The translations under genes and the position numbers were made by a program. A stretch of DNA of 64,000 bases, from NCBI GenBank assembly GCA_035650355.1, contig DASRHT010000057.1, positions 124,001 through 188,000 of the forward strand, in the 5' to 3' direction. This stretch comes from DASRHT01 sp035650355. GTDB taxonomy: Bacteria; Chloroflexota; Ktedonobacteria; Ktedonobacterales; Ktedonobacteraceae. The first letter of the stretch is position 1. Each line of letters begins with the position of its first letter. Shown piece by piece: positions 57,692 to 64,000 of this stretch. The notes under the pieces are model-generated. The model made no database searches. It was not told where the DNA came from and saw only the letters and a program-made list of their open reading frames with translations.

Positions 57692-59795
57692 GGTTGCCTC
57701 CTTTTGAACGCGTGTAGGGACCGGATTTATCGCGTCCGCCCTTTCTGGCACGTTTATTTATCTTCATTACCTGTTTTTTGACTTTACGATAGCGTTCCTG
57801 TACCAAGCGCATCGTAGGGACCAGCTTTAGCGCGTCCGATACGCGATTTATCGCGTTCCCCTGATGGGCCGCGTCCGAGTGCTGTTGCAATTTTCCTCCC
57901 GTCGCCCCGCCTGTTCGCGCAACGCGCTGTGTCGCCGTCGCTGAACGCTGGCGATAGCCACGGCTAAACAGCCACCATTCGGCGCAGAGCACCAGCAAAA
58001 GCAGTCCCGCGATCCACGGCCAGATTTCGCGTAACTGGCGTGACACGGTATTGCCATTCGGCGTAAAATCGGCGCTGTGCAGCACGGGAAGCGCCGCCGC
58101 GGGGGCGAGCTGCGATTGAGCGGGATCGAACAGGTTGACGGCGAAGGCTCCATGCAGGGTTTGCCCATGCACGCGCTGCGTCACCTGATAGATGCCGGTG
58201 TTATTGGTGCGGGCAAACGGCGTCACCGGGAAAGGTGGCCCGACCGCTGTGCTTAGATTGTTGGGATCGGTAATCGTCACCTGGTCCGCGCCGGGCCACG
58301 TCTGTACCGTCACAGGGACGCCAGCCGCGACTTGACCGCTGTTGCCCACCGGCTGCGGCAGGAACCAGCCGGTCATATTCTGTATCAGAATGGGGAAGGC
58401 GGGCTGGAGCGGGAGATCGGAATCGTGCAGATCGAAGCTCAGCACCGCGACATGTCTGTTTGCAACATCGCCCGCGACCAATAGCGGCGTTTCGGGCGCG
58501 GCAATAATCGTTTGCGCCCATACTGCCGGTTTGAGCTGGTGACTGGCGTGGATGACGTGAATACTGCCCAGATCAACGTTATTGAGCAGGTTGAGAGGAT
58601 CGTTGCCCGCGCTAAAGTGGCTGACCTGGATTTGCGGGCCGGATGTCCCGAAAAGATAGGAGCCGGAGGGCGGGTTAACGAAGAACAGCGAGCCGTTGGG
58701 CAGCGTCTTTGGCACATAGCCATCAAATACCGTCAGATCGAAATTGCCGACTGGCGCGTACTTCTCCGGCGTTGTCTCGAACAGGTCAATCGTCGGCTGC
58801 AAGCGTAAGGCTGTTTGTAAAAACGAGTTGCCCTCAGTAACCAGCAGGACGCGACCGTGGATCGAGCCGCCAACGATAGCCCATGCATCGTGATCAACGC
58901 TCATCGCATCCTGAGAGGTCAGATGCGCGTGCAAAAAGCGCGTTGAAGGTAATAAGGGTCCCCATTGCAGCGCGCCCGTTGCTCCGGCGGGCAGAACTAC
59001 CGTCTGCACATTGACAAGGCGCCCATCGCCGTAAAGCTCAACCGGTATCGAGCGTTGCTGATGGCTGTAGTTGGCGACCTGGGCGAAGGCGAAGAGCTGC
59101 CCACGCGTCGAACGTGAGCTCAGGGCCATCAGCGCAACATTGGGCGCATCGGTGCCCACGCGCAGATAGCGTACCGGGAAGGGCAGCACCAGCGTCTGAT
59201 CGGCATTCGTAACGTGACCGTCGCCGACGACAAGCACCTGGGCGTTAGCATGTCCCGCCGCCAGTGAAGCGGCCAACGATAGCGCCTGCTCAAGGTCGGC
59301 GTCCTGATTTGTCACCTGCGCCCGCTGTAGGGCCGCGCTCAATTGAGCTTTGTCCTGTGATTCGGCGATCAATACCTGCGGCGTGCGCGCCATTGTAATC
59401 AAAGAGATGCGCGTATCGGGGCCGAGGCTATCGATCAGGTCGGCAATGGAGTTGCGCGCATTCTCAAAGCGGTTGGGTGCAACGTCTGTAGCTTGCATGC
59501 TTGCTGAAGCCTGCAAAATAATAACGGTATCTCCACTGAGCTGGCTACTGATGAAGATCGCCGGGCGCGTCAGCACCAGCACAATCACAACGGCTGCCAG
59601 CAATTGCAAGAGCAGCAGCGGGGTAATGCGTAAACGCTGCCAGGGCCGGCTGGCCTGTAAATCTTGCAGCGCCTGCTGCCACAGCAATGTGCTGCCAACC
59701 ACCCGTTCCTGGCGTTTGGGTCGCATGAAATAGAAGAGCAGGATAATGGGAATGATCGCGGCAAAAGCCAGCGCCGCCGGAACAAGAAAATTCAT
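57678..59795 (-). CDS. BatA-like vWA membrane protein with repeat-derived C-terminus
   Basis: A 705-residue protein. Residues 1-75 carry the aerotolerance N-terminal (BatA) module: MNFLVPAALAFAAIIPIILL, YFMRPKRQERVVGSTLLW and TPLLLLQLLAAVVIVLVLTRP. A vWA domain follows (VIILQASASMQATD in place of the usual DxSxS; ARNSIADLIDSLGPDTRISL). A long beta-rich extracytoplasmic part ends in a helix near 630 (IWPWIAGLLLLVLCAEWWLF). The last roughly 50 residues are basic and contain segments encoded by two GTAGGGACC repeat copies. It belongs to the MoxR-DUF58-vWA set. Confidence 0.85.
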   Translation of the reverse strand: MNFLVPAALAFAAIIPIILLFYFMRPKRQERVVGSTLLWQQALQDLQASRPWQRLRITPLLLLQLLAAVVIVLVLTRPAIFISSQLSGDTVIILQASASMQATDVAPNRFENARNSIADLIDSLGPDTRISLITMARTPQVLIAESQDKAQLSAALQRAQVTNQDADLEQALSLAASLAAGHANAQVLVVGDGHVTNADQTLVLPFPVRYLRVGTDAPNVALMALSSRSTRGQLFAFAQVANYSHQQRSIPVELYGDGRLVNVQTVVLPAGATGALQWGPLLPSTRFLHAHLTSQDAMSVDHDAWAIVGGSIHGRVLLVTEGNSFLQTALRLQPTIDLFETTPEKYAPVGNFDLTVFDGYVPKTLPNGSLFFVNPPSGSYLFGTSGPQIQVSHFSAGNDPLNLLNNVDLGSIHVIHASHQLKPAVWAQTIIAAPETPLLVAGDVANRHVAVLSFDLHDSDLPLQPAFPILIQNMTGWFLPQPVGNSGQVAAGVPVTVQTWPGADQVTITDPNNLSTAVGPPFPVTPFARTNNTGIYQVTQRVHGQTLHGAFAVNLFDPAQSQLAPAAALPVLHSADFTPNGNTVSRQLREIWPWIAGLLLLVLCAEWWLFSRGYRQRSATATQRVARTGGATGGKLQQHSDAAHQGNAINRVSDALKLVPTMRLVQERYRKVKKQVMKINKRARKGGRDKSGPYTRSKGGNHVNL
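57714..57860 (+). repeat. GTAGGGACC-family repeats inside the BatA-like gene
   Basis: Copies at 57714-57738 (GTAGGGACCGGATTTATCGC then GTCCG) and 57814-57838 (GTAGGGACCAGCTTTAGCGC then GTCCG), with a partial GCGATTTATCGCG hairpin at 57842-57854. All lie within the reading frame and encode part of its C-terminal tail (for example RDKSGPY). Confidence 0.8.
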
Positions 59796-59811
59796 TCATG
59801 CACCTTTGATT

Positions 59812-60708
59812 TTATCGGACCAGATCTATTTGTCGCAATAAGCGTTGGACAACATCAATAAGAAGCGTATCACTGGGTATCAGAGTATAGGTTGCCATAT
59901 GAGTATGGGCGAAGGCCGCCAGTTCTTCCGTGAAGTCGGCTAAGCGTTGCTGGTACGCCTGTAAGATAGCGGAGGAGATGCTGACATCCACATTGCCGCT
60001 GCCCTCGCTATCGCGCAAGCGCCAGTCGCCCTGAATATCGGGATCGATCTCATCGGGTGATAGGATCTGGAGCAGGGCTACTTCCTGGCGCAACTGGCGT
60101 ACGGCGCGTACGCCGACCTGGTAGCCGCCGGGCGCAAGAAAATCCGAGATAATGATGGTCAGGCCCGGGCTGGTGACGACGCGCCCGATATCATACAGGG
60201 CGCGGTTAAGATCGGTCGTGCCCGAGCGTGGGAGCTGATTGAGAAACGCGCCCACCGTCCAGATCGAATTTTTGCCGCTGCCCACCCTGCGATAGCCAAC
60301 CAGTCGGTCGGTGAGTGTGCCAACGATTACGCTATCCTCGCATTTGAGCGCGACGTAGGCCAGGGCTGCCGCCGTAGTGGTTGCCAGAGAGATTTTAGCG
60401 GGCGTGCCTTGATGCATCGAATCGGAGCAGTCGAGCAGGATAGTGACAGTAATGTTCTCTTCGGCCTCGAAGACGCGCAAAAAGAGCCGCTCCAGGCGAG
60501 CGTAGGCGCGCCAGTCGATGCGCCGGAAATCATCGCCGGGGGAGTAGCGCCGGTAGTCCGCGAACTCCATCGACGAGCCTGCCATCGGTGAGCGTCGCCG
60601 CCCCGGGCGTCCGCTCGCCATCGGCCTGCGCGTCAGCAATGCGAGATTATCCAGCCGTTGCAGGATGCTCGCATCGAGGGGGAAGCGGTTCTGGCTGTTG
60701 TTCTCCAT
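59812..60708 (-). CDS. DUF58-domain protein
   Basis: A 298-residue cytosolic protein with the DUF58 signature GRRRSPMAGSSMEFADYRRYSPGDDFRRIDWRAYAR (residues about 36-71 read in parts) and a vWA-like core with LLDCSDSM (MIDAS DxSxS). DUF58 proteins pair with MoxR ATPases, which are thought to act as chaperones for vWA-dependent complexes. It begins 151 bases after moxR, with repeats in the gap, and ends 16 bases before the BatA-like gene. Confidence 0.93.
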   Translation of the reverse strand: MENNSQNRFPLDASILQRLDNLALLTRRPMASGRPGRRRSPMAGSSMEFADYRRYSPGDDFRRIDWRAYARLERLFLRVFEAEENITVTILLDCSDSMHQGTPAKISLATTTAAALAYVALKCEDSVIVGTLTDRLVGYRRVGSGKNSIWTVGAFLNQLPRSGTTDLNRALYDIGRVVTSPGLTIIISDFLAPGGYQVGVRAVRQLRQEVALLQILSPDEIDPDIQGDWRLRDSEGSGNVDVSISSAILQAYQQRLADFTEELAAFAHTHMATYTLIPSDTLLIDVVQRLLRQIDLVR

Positions 60709-60767
60709 CAGGGACCGATCCTTGAATGCGATAAATCAGACTTGCCCTGATGCGGGGCAATATCGCG

Positions 60768-60851
60768 GTAGGGGCAATGCCTCGCGCTTGCCCTATGGCC
60801 GTCAAGAGGCTGTACAAGCGCTAAAGCGGACGCGATAAATCGGGTCGGTAC
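60768..60851. repeat. Mixed repeats between moxR and the DUF58 gene
   Basis: A GTAGGGGC-type copy (60768-60794) on the plus strand and a GTAGGGACC-like copy at 60827-60851, read on the minus strand as GTACCGACCCGATTTATCGC then GTCCG; it has lost the GTAGGG end. A fragment GCGATAAATC also lies at 60729-60738. The only gap in the cluster longer than 20 bases is this one. Confidence 0.75.
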
Positions 60852-60859
60852 GAAGTTGA

Positions 60860-61942
60860 TCATGCTGCTTCGATCTCCTCCAGGACTGTTTCAATCAGGT
60901 GCTCCGGGGTGATGCCGTCGGCGAGGCCGTCGAAATTGAGCATGAGGCGATGGCGCAACGCGGGAAAAGCAACGCTGCGGATATCTTCCATTGAGACGTT
61001 GTAGCGGCCTTCGAGCAGGGCACGCACGCGGGATGTCGTAATGATCGCCTGGAGGCCGCGCGGGCTGGCACCGTAGCGGACATACTGGCGCACTTTTTCC
61101 GGCGCGTCTTCCTGATCTGGATGGGTAGCCAGCAGCAGGCGAACGGCGTACTCTTTGATATGGGTAGCAACCGGCACGGCGCGCGCGATCTCTATCATCT
61201 GTTGCAGTTGCTCACCGGTGGCGACGGCGGTAGCTTTGAGTGACTGCGTCCCCACCGTCGTATCGACGATGCGCATTAGATCCTCCGCTTTAGGGAAGTT
61301 GACCATAATCTTCAGCAGGAAGCGGTCAAGCTGGGCCTCCGGCAAGGGATAGGTTCCTTCCATTTCGAGCGGGTTCTGCGTTGCCAGCACAAAGAATGGT
61401 TGAGGCAGGGGCCGCGTCCTATCGCCAACGCTCACCGTACGCTCCTGCATCCCTTCCAGCAGGGCTGATTGCGTCTTGGGCGTCGCGCGGTTGACCTCAT
61501 CGGCCAGCACGATATTGGCGAAGATCGGGCCTGGTTGAAAGCTAAAGACGCGTTTGCTGCCACCACCGGCGCTATCGGATTGTTCGGTCACAATTGTGGT
61601 GCCGACGATATCGGCAGGCATCAGGTCGGGCGTGAACTGGATGCGCGCAAATTTGAGCGTCAGGGCATCGGCCAGGGTGCGGACCAGCAGCGTCTTGCCT
61701 AGTCCCGGCACGCCCTCCAGCAGCACATGGCCGCCGGAGAGCAGGGCCAGCAGCAATTCGCGGATCACGCGTTCCTGTCCGATGACGATGGAGCACAGTT
61801 CCTGCTCCAACTTGCGAGCGGTTTCGATAAATGTTGTGATATCGGCCTCATCGGGCTGCTGCTGTTGGGCCGATGCTGCGCTTCCATTCGTCTCCACGTC
61901 TCTATGTACATCCGGGGATGTCTGTTCGCCGGTATTTGTCAT
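60860..61942 (-). CDS. MoxR-family AAA+ ATPase
   Basis: A 360-residue AAA+ protein of the MoxR type. An acidic/Gln-rich N-terminus of about 35 residues precedes the ATPase domain: LLEGVPGLGKTLLVRTLADAL (Walker A 77-84), FTPDLMPADIVGT, ANIVLADEVNRATPKTQSALLEGMQE (Walker B and sensor 1 region) and ATQNPLEMEGTYPLPEAQLDRF. The lid domain with YGASPRGLQAII closes it. It should work with the DUF58 and vWA proteins encoded after it, perhaps in envelope assembly or metal insertion. It starts four bases after the Q/G-repeat gene. Confidence 0.95.
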   Translation of the reverse strand: MTNTGEQTSPDVHRDVETNGSAASAQQQQPDEADITTFIETARKLEQELCSIVIGQERVIRELLLALLSGGHVLLEGVPGLGKTLLVRTLADALTLKFARIQFTPDLMPADIVGTTIVTEQSDSAGGGSKRVFSFQPGPIFANIVLADEVNRATPKTQSALLEGMQERTVSVGDRTRPLPQPFFVLATQNPLEMEGTYPLPEAQLDRFLLKIMVNFPKAEDLMRIVDTTVGTQSLKATAVATGEQLQQMIEIARAVPVATHIKEYAVRLLLATHPDQEDAPEKVRQYVRYGASPRGLQAIITTSRVRALLEGRYNVSMEDIRSVAFPALRHRLMLNFDGLADGITPEHLIETVLEEIEAA

Positions 61943-61946
61943 AACG

Positions 61947-63575
61947 TTACTGTTGCCCTTCTAGTGTATCGAAGTAGTCATGAACCAGGTCCTTTGTGTC
62001 AGGAGAGATATTGCTATTGTCAATGGCGTCGTGCGCCATCTGGTTATACTGCTCGATGACCTGTGAATAGGGAACGGAATTGCCTGGGATAACGATACCA
62101 TTATTATTATCGTTCGTCTGCGTGCTGGTGCCCTGCCCGATTTGTCCAGGGATCGTTACCTGCTCCGTTTTCCCCTGCTGGTTGCCTGCTCCGTTACCGC
62201 CGCCGGCTCCGCTGTTGCCGCCACCGCCTCCTTGCCCCTGGCCTTGTCCTTGTCCTGGATTTTGCCCCTGTCCTTGTCCTTGTCCGGGTCCCTGTCCTGG
62301 ATTCTGACCCTGCCCCTGGTCCTGATTCTGGCCTTGCCCTGGATTCTGGCCCTGACCTTGCCCCTGGTTCTGGCTTTGACCATTGTTGTTTGTGCCATCG
62401 GTAGAGGCGGCGAGGGAGTTAGCCAGGTCTTGCAGGCTTTGCGATGCCTGGCTGATGCTGGCGCTGCTGGCCTGGCTGGCTGCATCTTGTCCTGCGGCAG
62501 CCTGTACCGCGCCTGCGGCATCCGAAATTTCGCTGGGAGTGCCGTTGGCGACCGCCTTTGCGAGCTGGTGCAGCGCGGAACTGAGGTCAGGATTCTGGTT
62601 CGCCTGGTTCGCGGCTTTTTCGATTTGTTGGGCCAGATCGCTGCGCTGCTGGGGCGTCATCTTGCTGACCTGCGAGGCCAGATCCTGGAGCGCCTTTGCC
62701 TGCGCCTTACTGTCATTGTTAGCGAGCGCCTGGCCGAGCGCACTCAAGCTTGAATTCTGGCTATTCTGTAACGACGAGCTGGCCGCTGCATGACCTTGAG
62801 CGCGATTAGCTGATTGAGGATTGCGTAATTGATCGAGCTTTGCCTGGGCATCCGCAATCGCTTGCTGCGCCTGCGACTCATTCTGGGCCTGTTGCAGCTT
62901 TGCCTGAAGATCTTGCAAAACCTGGTCAATCTGCTTTTGTTGGGTGGGTGATGTCGCCGGCTGCTGGGCCAGTTCCTGGCGTATTTTATCGATGGCTTTG
63001 ACCTGGCTGGCGATTTTCGCCTGAAATGCTGCCTGTTGCTTGAGCACATCGTTCATTGGATTGGGCAGAACGATGAGGAGCGCAAGGAGCAGGGCCATCA
63101 ATCCTGACAGGAGCAGCGTTGAGCGAGGAACGCGCAGAGAGACGGCTCGCGCAGGCGTATAGTGCGCGAGCTGCTCCAGGGCATCGTGCCGTTGCAATCT
63201 GGCGAGAACGGAGGATTGGTCGCGTAGCTCCCAGGCTGTGCCCATGCGATCATGTAGGGAGAGCCGGGCATCGACGATACGAGACGAGCCGGCAAGGGAT
63301 GGAAGCGCCCAGAGCGCGCCTCCCAGAGCCAGGATAACGCAGGCCAGACCGCAGCCGAGCGCCCAGTACTGGGCGCCGGCCCAGGGAACGAGGCGCGCGA
63401 TGAGCAGAACGAGGCATGCCAGGATCAGCCCGGCAATGATTCCTCCCACTACCCAGCGCAACAGATGTCGCAGGCTGAGCCGTTTGCGCCAGGGTTGTAG
63501 CGCGGCGGTGATGCTCCCGGCATCGAGTGGCGCCTGTGAGATGTCCGCGATACGCGAAGGCATCAAAGTAGCCAT
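61947..63575 (-). CDS. Membrane protein with coiled coil and Gln-Gly repeat region
   Basis: A 542-residue protein. Three membrane helices in the first 180 residues (LRWVVGGIIAGLILACLVLL; YWALGCGLACVILALGGAL; TLLLSGLMALLLALLIVLP) are followed by a long Gln/Ala-rich coiled coil (about 190-390), then about 60 residues of GQGQNPGQ-type repeats and a Gly-rich run (about 400-465). A conserved-looking C-terminal segment VPYSQVIEQYNQMAHDAIDN, then about 20 residues, resembles the end domain of similar proteins beside MoxR clusters (DUF4175-like; inference). It is the first complete gene of the cluster. Confidence 0.75.
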   Translation of the reverse strand: MATLMPSRIADISQAPLDAGSITAALQPWRKRLSLRHLLRWVVGGIIAGLILACLVLLIARLVPWAGAQYWALGCGLACVILALGGALWALPSLAGSSRIVDARLSLHDRMGTAWELRDQSSVLARLQRHDALEQLAHYTPARAVSLRVPRSTLLLSGLMALLLALLIVLPNPMNDVLKQQAAFQAKIASQVKAIDKIRQELAQQPATSPTQQKQIDQVLQDLQAKLQQAQNESQAQQAIADAQAKLDQLRNPQSANRAQGHAAASSSLQNSQNSSLSALGQALANNDSKAQAKALQDLASQVSKMTPQQRSDLAQQIEKAANQANQNPDLSSALHQLAKAVANGTPSEISDAAGAVQAAAGQDAASQASSASISQASQSLQDLANSLAASTDGTNNNGQSQNQGQGQGQNPGQGQNQDQGQGQNPGQGPGQGQGQGQNPGQGQGQGQGGGGGNSGAGGGNGAGNQQGKTEQVTIPGQIGQGTSTQTNDNNNGIVIPGNSVPYSQVIEQYNQMAHDAIDNSNISPDTKDLVHDYFDTLEGQQ

Positions 63576-63603
63576 AAAATCAAGCCTTTCTTGGAGGCAA
63601 CCG

Positions 63604-63630
63604 GTGGGGGCAATGCCTTGCGGTTGCCCT
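63604..63630 (+). repeat. GTAGGGGC-type repeat (GTGGGGGC variant)
   Basis: GTGGGGGCAATGCCTTGCGG then TTGCCCT, in the 87-base gap before the Q/G-repeat protein gene. One base differs from the family start, removing the TAG. Confidence 0.75.
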
Positions 63631-63662
63631 ACCCCTGCGAGGTATTCCTCGTTACAAAGCCG

Positions 63663-64000
63663 CTAAGGCAATGCTGATATCGTCATTTCTTCTGATGAAG
63701 TGTTCGGCTCCATGTTGCCCTGCATCCTTCTTGCTCTTGGTAGGCGGCCTAGTGGGTTGGGTTTAATGGTCCACAGGCTGAGCAGGAAGAACAACACGGC
63801 GGCAGCGATACTAATACTGATATAGGCGATCCAGGGCGGGATGCTCAGGTGGGCGTAGTTATAGTTACCAAGATTGGCCCCGGATGGGAATGTGGTAATC
63901 AGAATATAGACCGGATTCCAGATAAACATAATTGACGGTCTATTACTGGGAACCAGTCTGCTTGCGAGCGTGGTGCCTGAAATCAGCACAATATAGAAGA
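63663..64000 (-). CDS. C-terminal part of a membrane protein (possible ABC-2-type permease)
   Basis: The frame is open to the right edge, so the gene begins outside the window; about 112 residues are visible. Two membrane segments can be seen: the end of one around SIMFIWNPVYILITTFP and a clear one, IAYISISIAAAVLFFLLSLWTI. Then comes a short cytosolic tail NPLGRLPRARRMQG. The pattern of a last helix and short basic tail suits ABC-2 permease C-termini. That is a guess from shape, not a motif. Read in the same direction as the MoxR cluster. Confidence 0.5.
   Translation of the reverse strand, partial: FYIVLISGTTLASRLVPSNRPSIMFIWNPVYILITTFPSGANLGNYNYAHLSIPPWIAYISISIAAAVLFFLLSLWTIKPNPLGRLPRARRMQGNMEPNTSSEEMTISALP

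Noticed and set aside
62230..62370. Plus-strand proline/cysteine-rich frame (CPCPGPCPG-like)
   Set aside because: It is the reverse strand of the Gln-Gly repeat codons of the membrane protein.

Overview
The window looks like a chromosome segment of a Ktedonobacteria-type Chloroflexota bacterium (an inference, not a proven placement). The reasons are mixed: roughly mid-50s % GC; an actinobacterial/Chloroflexi-style SEDS plus FhaA/FhaB cluster; an F420-type (Ddn-like) nitroreductase; menaquinone synthesis with cytochrome bd; an EtfBA-EtfD electron-transfer set; and a very high load of short palindromic intergenic repeats. No rRNA, tRNA, CRISPR array, complete insertion sequence or phage gene was recognised.

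Layout. (1) 1-10008, minus strand: a nearly complete pentose phosphate pathway cluster read tkt-tal-pgi-gnd-zwf-opcA-pgl-rpe, with rpe cut by the window edge and mutS directly upstream. (2) 12989-13153: a MITE-like hairpin element between the divergent mutS and lapA genes. (3) 13662-19740, minus strand: ribF, fhaA-like, fhaB-like, a SEDS glycosyltransferase and two unrecognised proteins, probably a cell-envelope cluster. (4) 19930-27311: the translation/transcription cluster nusA-ylxR-infB-rbfA-nrnA-truB on the minus strand, with an Rpn-nuclease fragment on the other strand after truB. (5) 27593-31947, plus strand: acyl-CoA dehydrogenase, methyltransferase, P-loop kinase and a glutamine synthetase homologue. 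(6) 32047-37765, minus strand: a CNNM/CorC membrane protein, then etfD, etfA and etfB. (7) 38146-46382: PfkB sugar kinase, secreted gluzincin peptidase, GH100-like glycosidase, PH-domain membrane protein, GNAT enzyme, cydAB and a DUF202 protein. (8) 46396-54623: copper ATPase with a clear promoter and a CsoR-like operator, a Ddn-like protein, a self-regulated membrane protein/HTH/hydrolase operon, menA and a LacI regulator. (9) 54794-64000, minus strand: a MoxR-DUF58-vWA cluster with a Q/G-repeat membrane protein and the 3' end of another membrane protein gene.

The genes fit together. The carbon genes supply NADPH and pentoses. Acyl-CoA dehydrogenase passes electrons through EtfBA and EtfD to menaquinone, whose synthesis involves menA, and CydAB can oxidise the quinol.

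The most unusual signal is in the non-coding DNA. Four elements of about 130-165 bp share one design: imperfect terminal inverted repeats, a long perfect hairpin with a different stem in each copy, and small GAA/TTC-loop hairpins. One copy has 19-bp terminal repeats and an exact 10-bp direct repeat on both sides. Two further short repeat families, starting GTAGGGGC and GTAGGGACC, lie at gene ends, and in at least four genes the TAG inside the repeat is the stop codon.
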